DNA of 64,000 bases from Rhodococcus opacus B4. Its GTDB lineage: Bacteria; Actinomycetota; Actinomycetes; Mycobacteriales; Mycobacteriaceae. This document shows positions 49,259 to 56,728 of the stretch, in pieces. A program made the position numbers and the translations under genes. Positions within the stretch are counted from its first letter, which is position 1. Each line of letters begins with the position of its first letter. The DNA lies in contig NC_012522.1 in assembly GCF_000010805.1 (NCBI RefSeq), positions 5,828,001 to 5,892,000 of the forward strand. Direction: 5' to 3'. Below the pieces are notes generated by a model, which had not been told where the DNA came from, did not search any database, and saw only the letters and a program-made list of their open reading frames with translations.

Positions 49259-50344
49259 ATGAGTGACTCTCGGTTCGAGATTTCCCATCTCGCCCGTGCC
49301 GAACTGCTGAGCCCCAAGCCGCAGGAAACGGTGGACTTCTTCACCAAGTTCCTCGGGATGTACATCACCCACACCGAGGGGCAGTCGGTCTACCTGCGCG
49401 CCTACGAAGACCCCTACCAGTGGAGCCTGAAGGTCACCGAATCCACCCAGGCCGGACTCGGCCACGCCGCGCTGCGCACCAGCTCCCCGGAAGCGCTCGA
49501 ACGGCGGGCAGCCTCGCTCAAGGACGCCAACGTCGACGGAGCGTGGCGTGAGAGCGACTTCGGGTACGGCAAGACCTTCACCTACCAGTCCCCGGACGGG
49601 CACAACCTGGAACTGCTGTGGGAGGTCGAGAAGTACCAGGCCCCGCCGGAGCTGCAGTCCAAGATCCTCACCCGCCCGTCGAAGAAGCCGCTGCAGGGCA
49701 TCCCCGTCAAGCGCATCGACCACCTGAACCTGCTCGCCAGCGACGTCAGCGCGGTGAAGAACTCCTTCGAGCGCCACCTCGGGTTCCGGACCACCGAACG
49801 CGTCGTCGACGGTGACACCGAGATCGGCGCGTGGATGAGTTCGAACATCCTCGGCCACGAGGTCGCGTGTCTGCGGGACGCGCAGGGCGAACGCGGCAAG
49901 ATGCACCACCTCGCGTTCTACTACGGCACCGGCCAGCACAACATCGACGCGGTGGAGATGTTCCGCGACTACGACATTCGCATCGAAGCCGGCCCCGACA
50001 AGCACGGCATCACCCAGGCCCAGTTCCTCTACGTCTTCGAACCCGGTGGCAACCGCATCGAACTGTTCGGTGAGGTCGGGTACCTGCATCTCGACCCGGA
50101 TGGTGAGACCAAGACCTGGCAGATGTCCGACATCGACACCGGGCTGGCGATCGGCGGCGCGAAGCTTCCGTGGGAGACCTACTTCACCTACGGCACCCCG
50201 AGCCCGCTCTCACTCGACCAGCACATCGAGAAGTACGCGCACTTCGGCCCCGGCGGTCCCGGCCCCGACGCAGCGGCTGCCGAGCAGGCGGTCCCGGACG
50301 AGATCGACCACTCCCGCGCCGTCGCCGGCGCTCCGGCGTCCTGA
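49259..50344 (+). CDS. aphC: alkylcatechol 2,3-dioxygenase, AphC-type (copy 2)
   Basis: A 361-residue type I extradiol dioxygenase with Fe ligands as in copy 1 (His ~172, His ~237, Glu ~288). It differs from copy 1 at residue 4 (Ser instead of Pro) and near the C-terminus (Ala instead of Thr in 'AVAGAPAS'). Preceded by AAAGGAGAACGAC. It carries the shared regulatory module and is divergent from the aldolase unit, so this copy is likely the one co-regulated with the lower meta pathway. Two hairpins follow it. Confidence 0.93.
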   Translation: MSDSRFEISHLARAELLSPKPQETVDFFTKFLGMYITHTEGQSVYLRAYEDPYQWSLKVTESTQAGLGHAALRTSSPEALERRAASLKDANVDGAWRESDFGYGKTFTYQSPDGHNLELLWEVEKYQAPPELQSKILTRPSKKPLQGIPVKRIDHLNLLASDVSAVKNSFERHLGFRTTERVVDGDTEIGAWMSSNILGHEVACLRDAQGERGKMHHLAFYYGTGQHNIDAVEMFRDYDIRIEAGPDKHGITQAQFLYVFEPGGNRIELFGEVGYLHLDPDGETKTWQMSDIDTGLAIGGAKLPWETYFTYGTPSPLSLDQHIEKYAHFGPGGPGPDAAAAEQAVPDEIDHSRAVAGAPAS

Positions 50345-50348
50345 TACG

Positions 50349-50428
50349 CACGTGGGTGTGACCGGAAATCCGGTCACACCCACGTGAATCCACCGGAAAC
50401 GCGACGGACCTCCCGATCCGTCGCGTTT
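50349..50428 (+). terminator. tandem terminator hairpins after aphC copy 2
   Basis: First stem: 17 bp perfect, 50349-50365 with 50370-50386, loop AAAT (core GGGTGTGACCGG). Second stem: AAACGCGACGGA at 50397-50408 with 50417-50428, an 8-nt loop and a run of Ts at its end. Together they isolate aphC from the esterase-P450 unit. Confidence 0.82.
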
Positions 50429-50490
50429 CGTCGTGTGTAATCGCAGCCTTGCACCGATTTTCGCGAGCACGGGTCGCCGCAGCCGCAGCC

Positions 50491-50570
50491 GTGCGCCTGA
50501 ATGCCAAATGATGTGCGTCTGACGCCATGGCACACCCACATCACGACTCGTAGTGTTGTGAATCACAGGA
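50491..50570 (+). promoter_or_regulatory. shared catabolic promoter module (before the esterase-P450 unit)
   Basis: GTGCGCCTGA at 50491-50500 and GTGCGTCTGA at 50513-50522 (22 bp apart), then GCCATGG, a 16-bp spacer and CTCGTAGTGT followed by TCACAGG. Third instance of the module. The first gene starts ~100 bp downstream at 50667. Confidence 0.78.
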
Positions 50571-50666
50571 ACAACGGCGAATGACCTTTGCAACACGCTC
50601 CGGGTCCGTCAGGACCGAGCACGACGAATCCTTACCGATTCACCAATGACCTGGAAAGGCATCTTC

Positions 50667-51485
50667 ATGAATGACGTTCAAGTGCAGTCCAATCTGCGCG
50701 TCGCCGAGGTGGACGGCTTCGAGATCGCCGTCGATCTGTACCGCCCGGATATCGACAACCCGCCGGCGGTGATCTACCTCCACGGGGGCGGATGGCAGCT
50801 CGGCGACAAGAAGGACGGCGCCGACGACCGCCTCGCGCGACTGGCCTCGTACGGCGTCGCCGTGGTGTCTGCGAATTACCGGCTCGCGCCGCAGGGTTTG
50901 TATCCGAACCCGATTCACGACGTCAAGGCCGTTGTGCGGTGGCTGCGCGCACACGGAGCCGAGCTGGGGGTCTCGACCGACCGGATCGGGGTGTGGGGCG
51001 CATCGGCAGGGGCGTACCTGGCCACCATGGTCGGACTGACCCCCGGCGACGAGGAACTCGAAGGGGTCGTCGGCGACGATCTCGATCAGTCCAGCCGCGT
51101 CGACGCCGTCGTCCACTGGTTCGGACCGTCCGACCTGGCCGCCAACGCCGGCCGCAGCTGGATCGAAAGTCATCTTCTCCCACCGCCGTTCGAGAACGCG
51201 CTGCTCGGCGAAGATGAAGTTTCGGCGCCGTCGGACATCTCTTGGAACGCCAGCCCGCTCAGTCGCGTTACCTCTCTGGCCCCACCGTTTCTGATCGCGC
51301 ACGGTGATCGTGACCGGATCACGTTGTCCGCGCAGAGTCACGCACTGCACGACGCGCTGGTCAGCACCGGCGCCCGGTCCACCCTCCTCGTGCTTGGCGG
51401 TGCGGGTCACGAAGGCCCCGAGTTCGATCAGCCCGATCACCTGGGCATCACGGCAGCCTTCCTCTCCGCGCACCTCCGCGGCTGA
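50667..51485 (+). CDS. alpha/beta-hydrolase esterase (HSL/BD-FAE-like)
   Basis: A 272-residue esterase: oxyanion motif 'YLHGGGWQLGD' (~32), nucleophile 'VWGASAGAYLA' (~110), acid 'HGDRDRIT' (~212) and His in 'GGAGHEGPEF' (~243). ATG 50667 is chosen because GGAAAGG (50653-50659) is correctly spaced; an ATG seven codons upstream is in frame. First gene of the unit with P450, ferredoxin and reductase (44-bp gap to the P450). It might release a phenolic substrate from an ester; the substrate is unknown. Confidence 0.88.
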   Translation: MNDVQVQSNLRVAEVDGFEIAVDLYRPDIDNPPAVIYLHGGGWQLGDKKDGADDRLARLASYGVAVVSANYRLAPQGLYPNPIHDVKAVVRWLRAHGAELGVSTDRIGVWGASAGAYLATMVGLTPGDEELEGVVGDDLDQSSRVDAVVHWFGPSDLAANAGRSWIESHLLPPPFENALLGEDEVSAPSDISWNASPLSRVTSLAPPFLIAHGDRDRITLSAQSHALHDALVSTGARSTLLVLGGAGHEGPEFDQPDHLGITAAFLSAHLRG

Positions 51486-51528
51486 ACACCCAGAACCTAC
51501 TTTTCGACGACATTCAAGGAGAAGAACA

Positions 51529-52746
51529 ATGACGCAGGATGCAGCGGTCGAGCAGCAGCAACCGCCGGCCGGTATTCCGAGTTTCGACGATGATCTCCAC
51601 GTCGACGAAGTGCTCGTAGATCCCTTCCCCACCTACGCGAAGCTGCGCGATGCCGGGCCGGTGGTGTGGCTCGAAAAGTATGGGTACTACGCCTGCGCTC
51701 GCTACGACGAGGTGTCCGCGGTGCTCTCGGACTGGGAGACCTTCACATCCCGTGAGGGCGTGGGGTTCAACCAGTTCTTCAACGGCATCACCGAGACCAG
51801 CCTGCAGACCGAGGGCGAGCACCACGACGAGATCCGTCAGGTCGAGGGATGCCCCATCAAGAAGGGGCCGCTCGAAGAGCTCAAGCCGCGGCTGCAGGAC
51901 TTCGCCGAGAACCTGGTCGAATCCCTGAAGGGCAAGGACAACCTCGACGGCGTCGCGGACGTGGCGATGGCCATGCCCATCGAGATCGTCACCGATCTGG
52001 TCGGTGTCGAGGGCGTCACCCAGGAGCAGATGTTCAAGTGGGGTGTCGCCGGATTCGACAGCATCGGTCCCCTGCACGCCCCGCGTACGCAGCCGGCCCT
52101 GGAAACGATGATGGGGTACATGGAGTTCGCCGACGAGAACTTCCCGAGCAATGTGCGTGAGGGTGGTTGGGCGGATCAGCTGTTCAAGAACGGTGCGGCC
52201 GTGGGATGGCCCGAGGATTTCGCCCGCGGGGTGATGAACGACTACATCTACCCGAGCGTGGACAGCACCATCAGTGCGATCGGGATCGGCCTGCTGCTGT
52301 TCGCTCAGCACCCGGACCAGTGGGATCGCCTGCGCGCGGACCGTTCCCTGCTGACCAGCGCGATCCCCGAGATCGTACGCCTGGCCTCGCCGTTGCAGTT
52401 CTTCACCCGGGTCGCGACGAAGGACACAGAGATCGCCGGAGTGGCTATTCCGGAGGGCTCGCGTGTGGTGGTGATGTACGGCTCCGCGAACAGGGACGAG
52501 CGCAAGTTCGAGAACCCGGATTCGTTCGACATCACTCGTGACCCGGCCGGTCACCTGGGGTGGGGGCGAGGGAAGCACGCGTGCCTGGGAAAGCCGTTGG
52601 CTCGGTTGGAGATGATCACGTTGTTCAACGTGCTCGCCGACAATGTCGAACGCTTCCATGCCGGTAAGCATCGCTTCCAGCCCAACAACATCATCCGCAG
52701 CCTCGGGGAGCTCGAACTCTCCATCACCTGGGCCGACAAGAACTAG
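51529..52746 (+). CDS. cytochrome P450 (third system; family not assigned)
   Basis: A 405-residue soluble bacterial P450: 'YACARYDEVSAVLSDWETFTS' N-terminal region, I-helix 'YIYPSVDSTISAIG' (~240) in place of the usual AGxDTT, ExxR in 'EIVRLASP' (~285), and heme loop 'WGRGKHACLGKPLARLE' with Trp where Phe is normal. It is distantly CYP199-like (para-substituted benzoate O-demethylases), but I cannot assign the family. Encoded with its own ferredoxin and reductase under the meta-pathway promoter module, so an O-dealkylation feeding AphC is likely. AAGGAGAAG precedes ATG 51529. Confidence 0.9.
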   Translation: MTQDAAVEQQQPPAGIPSFDDDLHVDEVLVDPFPTYAKLRDAGPVVWLEKYGYYACARYDEVSAVLSDWETFTSREGVGFNQFFNGITETSLQTEGEHHDEIRQVEGCPIKKGPLEELKPRLQDFAENLVESLKGKDNLDGVADVAMAMPIEIVTDLVGVEGVTQEQMFKWGVAGFDSIGPLHAPRTQPALETMMGYMEFADENFPSNVREGGWADQLFKNGAAVGWPEDFARGVMNDYIYPSVDSTISAIGIGLLLFAQHPDQWDRLRADRSLLTSAIPEIVRLASPLQFFTRVATKDTEIAGVAIPEGSRVVVMYGSANRDERKFENPDSFDITRDPAGHLGWGRGKHACLGKPLARLEMITLFNVLADNVERFHAGKHRFQPNNIIRSLGELELSITWADKN

Positions 52747-52797
52747 CTAGCCGGCGTTCCGACGTCGTCCCTATCGCATAGGGAAGGGAAAGAGAAG

Positions 52798-52992
52798 ATG
52801 AAGATCCAGATCGAGTACGGAATGTGTGATGGTCACGGGGAGTGCGTCATCGCCGCCCCCGAGGTCTTCGACCTCAACGACGACGGCGACGAGGTGATCC
52901 TACTGGACGAGACTCCCGCCGAGGAACTCCGCGACAAGGTCAACGCCGCAATCAAGCTTTGTCCCGTCGCTGCCATCCGCATCGAGGGTTGA
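52798..52992 (+). CDS. [3Fe-4S]-type P450 ferredoxin
   Basis: A 64-residue ferredoxin with 'CDGHGEC' (10-16), 'VFDLNDDGDEVILLD' and distal 'LCPVAAI' (~54). It passes electrons from the reductase at 52996 to the P450 at 51529. GGGAAAGAGAAG precedes ATG 52798. The reductase starts 3 bp after its stop. Close paralogue of the orphan ferredoxin at 39324. Confidence 0.93.
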   Translation: MKIQIEYGMCDGHGECVIAAPEVFDLNDDGDEVILLDETPAEELRDKVNAAIKLCPVAAIRIEG

Positions 52993-52995
52993 GCC

Positions 52996-54159
52996 GTGAC
53001 CAACACAGTGATCGTCGGTGGCGGCCTGGCCGGTCTCCGTGCAGCGCAGCGGCTCCGCGAGACCGGCACGTCCGAGCTGATCACCATCGTCGGCGACGAG
53101 AAGCATCGCCCGTACAATCGTCCGCCCCTGTCCAAGCAGTTGCTTGCGGGAACGATGTCCCCGGTGGAATGCGAATTCGACACCGCGGCTGACGACTTCG
53201 AATGGATCCTCGGCAACGCCGCGGCCGGACTGGACGTGGAGAGCCGGCGGCTCAGTCTCACCGACGGCGAGATCGGTTACGACAAACTGATCATCGCGAC
53301 CGGTAGGGGTGCGCGCACCCTGCCCGGGCTGCCGGAGCTGGACGGATTTCACGTGCTGCGCGGCCTCGACGACGCGATCGCCCTGCACACCGCGGCCCAG
53401 CACGCCAGCAACGTGGTCATCATCGGTGGCGGCTTCATCGGATGCGAGGTCGCGTCGAGTCTGCGCGTCAACGGGGTCGAATCGGTCACGATCGTCGAGC
53501 GGGCCGCCACGTTGATGCCCCTTCTCGGACCGGACATCGGCCGGTTCGCCGAGCGTCTGCACCGCGAGCACGGGGTGAACATCCACTGCAACACCTCGGT
53601 GACCCAGTTCCACGGGGGGAGCCGAGTCGAACGGGTCGAACTCGACAACGGCCAGATGCTCGACGCCGATCTGGTCCTGCTCTCACTCGGATCGGTTCCC
53701 AACACCGACTGGCTGACGGGGTCGGGTCTGGAACTGGACCAGGGGAGCGTGGTGTGCGACGAGTTCTGTCACGCATCCGGGCACCCGGACATCGTGGCAG
53801 TCGGGGACGTCGCATCCTGGACCCACCGCGGTGTCGGGAAGCGGGTCCGGATCGAGCACTGGTCGAACGCTGCCGACATGGGTGCGGCCGCGGCGGAGAA
53901 TTTGTTCGCCGCGGTCGGCGGGAAGGCCCCCTACTCGCCCATACCGACGTTCTGGACCGATCAGTACGATGTCAGTTTCAAGGCGGCCGGGTTCGTCACG
54001 ATGGTCGACAACTTCGTCCCGGTGGACACCGGTGTCGAGGGCAAATGGAACTGGGACGGGCTGGGCGAGTCCGGGCTCGTCGCAGGTGTCACCGCCAACG
54101 ACAACAAGGCCTTCCTGAAGTACCGGCGCACCATCGCCGGAGCGGGAACGAAACCCTGA
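52996..54159 (+). CDS. ferredoxin reductase (FAD/NADH) of the third P450 system
   Basis: A 387-residue pyridine-nucleotide-disulphide-type reductase: 'VIVGGGLAGLRAAQRL' (4-19), 'PYNRPPLSKQLL' (~38), 'VVIIGGGFIGCEVASSL' (~139) and 'IVAVGDVASW' (~258). It starts at GTG 52996, three bases after the ferredoxin stop. Same function as ThcD but clearly divergent in sequence. The unit is closed by a terminator with a T-run. Confidence 0.93.
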   Translation: MTNTVIVGGGLAGLRAAQRLRETGTSELITIVGDEKHRPYNRPPLSKQLLAGTMSPVECEFDTAADDFEWILGNAAAGLDVESRRLSLTDGEIGYDKLIIATGRGARTLPGLPELDGFHVLRGLDDAIALHTAAQHASNVVIIGGGFIGCEVASSLRVNGVESVTIVERAATLMPLLGPDIGRFAERLHREHGVNIHCNTSVTQFHGGSRVERVELDNGQMLDADLVLLSLGSVPNTDWLTGSGLELDQGSVVCDEFCHASGHPDIVAVGDVASWTHRGVGKRVRIEHWSNAADMGAAAAENLFAAVGGKAPYSPIPTFWTDQYDVSFKAAGFVTMVDNFVPVDTGVEGKWNWDGLGESGLVAGVTANDNKAFLKYRRTIAGAGTKP

Positions 54160-54175
54160 CCACAGTGTCCACCAC

Positions 54176-54221
54176 GCCGCAGTCCCGTCCCGCACTCGAG
54201 GGGTGGGACTGCGGCCTTTTT
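54176..54221. terminator. Rho-independent terminator
   Basis: An 11-bp perfect stem, GCCGCAGTCCC at 54176-54186 with 54205-54215, followed by CTTTTT (54216-54221). It ends the esterase-P450-ferredoxin-reductase unit and faces the convergent AraC gene at 54228. Confidence 0.85.
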
Positions 54222-54227
54222 GTCGAG

Positions 54228-55208
54228 TCAGCGCCGGCGGTACTGCCCGGGGCTGATCCCGTAGAGAGTGCGGAACGACCGGCTGAAGTGCGAGATGTCC
54301 TTGAAGCCCACCCGGCTCGCCAGGTCGCCGATGGTGATGTCAGTGCTCAGCAAGATCATGCGCGCACGCTCGAGCCGAGCGTGAAGAAGCCATTCACTCG
54401 GTGTACTTCCGGTGCTCTGGAAGATCTTCTGCAGGTACCGAAGCGAGATTCCCAGCTCCGCGGCGGCTTCGGTGATGGACAGGTTCTCGTCGTGGAGCCG
54501 GGTCTTGAGCAGGTTCTGCGCCCGGTGCAGGTCCGCGGTGTGGGCTTGCTGCGTCGGGCTGACCGTCCCACCGGTATCGGCCAAGGCGGTCACGATCATG
54601 TCCAACGCGGAGGCAGACAGCGCCGCGGCCGGCGCATCGGGCACCGCGGCATCGAGGGCGGCGAGTTGCTGCAGGAACCTGCTGACGACGACGCCGGCAC
54701 CGGAAGCGGCCGACACCGGCTGTGCCATCACGCGGTCGACGTCCCGTTCGGACATCCGACCCAGCAGCAGCGGCCGGGGAACACGCACGACGATCTGCTC
54801 GAACCTTTGCGGAAAGTCGAACCTGAACGGCTGGCCGGCGTCGATGACCGCGAACGAGCCCTTGTCGAGCCAGATCGAGCGGTCGTGCTGCTCGATTCGC
54901 CCGGGACCCCCGGTCACCGCGCACAGAAAGTAATCCTCGGAATCGGTGTCGCCGATCATCGCCGGTGTCCGCAGAACCGAATGTGCGTGGGCGCGTACGG
55001 TACTCAGGGACAGGTCGCCGAACTGCCGAGTGCTCAGTCTCGCCTCGAAGCGGCCGCTACGCGACTCCCACTGCGGGTCCATCTCGCAGTAGGTCTCCGC
55101 GAGGGCGTCCGTCCACCACTCGCGGCCGCCGGACATCTCCTGCCGCGCCGGAGGCGGCGGGGTCTCCCCATCGGGGGCATTGTCGTCCTGATCGTCACGC
55201 GTTGACAT
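54228..55208 (-). CDS. AraC-family transcriptional regulator
   Basis: A 326-residue regulator with an AraC-binding-like sensor domain ('RIEQHDRSIWLDKGSFAVIDAGQPF', ~105, partly quoted) and a C-terminal double HTH ('LSITEAAAELGISLRYLQKIF', 'ITIGDLASRVGFKDISHFSRSFRTLYGISP'). It belongs to a different branch from ThcR and the 170-1192 protein. It is the nearest regulator to the three promoters carrying the 22-bp-spaced repeat, so it is the leading candidate for their activator. It starts at ATG 55208; an IS3 element is inserted ~95 bp upstream. Confidence 0.9.
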   Translation of the reverse strand: MSTRDDQDDNAPDGETPPPPARQEMSGGREWWTDALAETYCEMDPQWESRSGRFEARLSTRQFGDLSLSTVRAHAHSVLRTPAMIGDTDSEDYFLCAVTGGPGRIEQHDRSIWLDKGSFAVIDAGQPFRFDFPQRFEQIVVRVPRPLLLGRMSERDVDRVMAQPVSAASGAGVVVSRFLQQLAALDAAVPDAPAAALSASALDMIVTALADTGGTVSPTQQAHTADLHRAQNLLKTRLHDENLSITEAAAELGISLRYLQKIFQSTGSTPSEWLLHARLERARMILLSTDITIGDLASRVGFKDISHFSRSFRTLYGISPGQYRRR

Positions 55209-55335
55209 CGCGGATCACCTCCTCAGGTGAACGCAGTGTTACACGCTCAAGGCTACCGGTTGGCACTGAAAGGATTATCCGGCATAACAGGTACCCGGGC
55301 GGGCGGGCGTTCCCCCCGAGATGTGGACACCAATT

Positions 55336-56232
55336 TTATGCGGCGGTGGCCAGCGTAGCCGATCGCCGTTCGAACTCGACCGGGCAGATCTGGCCCAGGC
55401 TCGAATGCCTCCTTCTGGTGTTGTAGCGCGTGATCCACCGGAAGACCGCGGCGCGTGCCTCACCCGCACCGTTCCAACGCTTCCGGCCCTGCAGCGTCTC
55501 CCGTTTCAGCGTCGCATTCAGCGACTCGGCAGCCGCGTTATCCGCCGACGTCCCGACCGCGCCCCGCGAGGTCGTCACCCCCAACTCGCGACACAGGTCG
55601 GCGAACTCGACCGACGCATACTGGGACCCGTTGTCGGAGTGAAAAATTGCCCCATCGAGCCCTGCGGCGCCGCGACAGGCCGCCGCCGCCCGCAACGCAT
55701 CGGTGACCAACTCGGTACGCATGTGATCAGCGATCGACCACCCCGCCAACCGGCGCGAGCCCAGGTCCATCACCGTCGCCAGATACAGAAATTCACCGTC
55801 ACCCACCGGGAGGTAGGTGACGTCGCCGACGTACTTGGTGTTCGGGGCGCTCGCGGTGAAATCCCGCCGGATCAGGTCCGGAACCGCCGCCGCATCCGGG
55901 GCGGGGACAGTGGTGCGGACCGGTTTACGCAGATGCACCCCGACGATCCCGTGCTCACGCATCACCCGCTCGACCCGCTTGTGATTGACCTCGATCCCGG
56001 CATCGCGCAGTTCAGCAGTCACCCGCGGGGCACCGTAGGTGCCGTCGGAATCGGCATGGATGGCGCGGATCCGCGCCACCAGCTCCTGATCAGAGTGGGC
56101 GCGGGCCGCCCGGGCCGGCGCGGAGGCCCGCCACCGGTAGAAACCCGAGCGAGAGACTTCGAGAATCTGGCACAGCCACTTCACCGGAAAGGTGTCGCAG
56201 TGGTCATCAACGAATTGGAAGTGGCTGCTCAC
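55336..56232 (-). CDS. IS3-family transposase OrfB (DDE)
   Basis: A 298-residue integrase-domain transposase: 'VSRSGFYRWRASAPA' N-terminal HTH-21 region, then rve domain with catalytic D in 'YVGDVTYLP', D in 'FHSDNGSQYAS' and E in 'NAAAESLNATLKRE', ending 'HSSLGQICPVEFE'. It appears intact. GTG 56232 overlaps the orfA stop (GTGA); expression may also use a -1 frameshift to an OrfAB fusion, as usual in IS3, since the orfB frame is open further upstream. Confidence 0.92.
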   Translation of the reverse strand: MSSHFQFVDDHCDTFPVKWLCQILEVSRSGFYRWRASAPARAARAHSDQELVARIRAIHADSDGTYGAPRVTAELRDAGIEVNHKRVERVMREHGIVGVHLRKPVRTTVPAPDAAAVPDLIRRDFTASAPNTKYVGDVTYLPVGDGEFLYLATVMDLGSRRLAGWSIADHMRTELVTDALRAAAACRGAAGLDGAIFHSDNGSQYASVEFADLCRELGVTTSRGAVGTSADNAAAESLNATLKRETLQGRKRWNGAGEARAAVFRWITRYNTRRRHSSLGQICPVEFERRSATLATAA

Positions 56233-56570
56233 CAAGACGTCTCGCCCGCGAAATACTTTGCTGCCCTCCGCAGGATCTCCCGCTCGGTTTCGAGCTTCCG
56301 GATCTGGGCCTTGAGCTGCCTGTTCTCTTCCTCCAACACGGACTCGGACGATACCTCGCCCGCCCGGGACGCCGACCGCGCCGCCCCACCGGACCGGAGC
56401 TCGGCCGTGGAGGTACCGGTGCGTTTGCGTTCGGCCCGCACCCAGTTGCGCAGGGTCTCGCGGCTGACCCCCAGGTCGTTGCCGATGCCCTCGAACGTGT
56501 GGCTCGGATCGGACAGATACAACGCGACTGCATCGGCCTTGAACTCCGCCGAGTACGCCTTCATGACCAT
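56229..56570 (-). CDS. IS3-family transposase OrfA
   Basis: A 113-residue HTH protein: 'YSAEFKADAVALYLSDPSHTFEGIGNDLGVSRETLRNWVRAER' (5-47, partly quoted) and a C-terminal leucine zipper ('EEENRQLKAQIRKLETEREIL'). It binds the IS ends and multimerises with OrfB. ATG 56570 or the ATG two codons later. Confidence 0.9.
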   Translation of the reverse strand: MVMKAYSAEFKADAVALYLSDPSHTFEGIGNDLGVSRETLRNWVRAERKRTGTSTAELRSGGAARSASRAGEVSSESVLEEENRQLKAQIRKLETEREILRRAAKYFAGETSW

Positions 56571-56728
56571 CAGTGAATCTCTTCCTCTGGACCTTCACGA
56601 TCCAGTGTTCACGATGTCCTTACTCAGGGGGGAACGCCCGGCCGGTTGTTCGGATACCCCGAACATGGCCGATGCCGCGGCGACATGGCCGTGCGCCCGG
56701 GGAGGCGCGCGACCACGTCGGCTGCCGG

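Larger units (their letters stand above)
55304..56640 (-). mobile_element. complete IS3-family insertion sequence
   Basis: About 1.34 kb, bounded by near-perfect inverted repeats: CGGGCGTTCCCCCCGAG at 55304-55320 and, inverted, CGGGCGTTCCCCCCTGAG at 56640-56623. It contains orfA and orfB on the minus strand with the usual overlap. It lies between the AraC gene and the acyl-CoA dehydrogenase. Exact ends and target duplication are uncertain because the flanks are GGGC-rich. Confidence 0.85.

Noticed and set aside
46844..50089. A 1081-residue open frame on the minus strand
   Set aside because: It continues from the aldolase frame through low-complexity Arg-rich sequence and then reads antisense to aphC copy 2 (the GC-rich antisense of aphC is open). 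The real genes are the aldolase, the acylating dehydrogenase and aphC.
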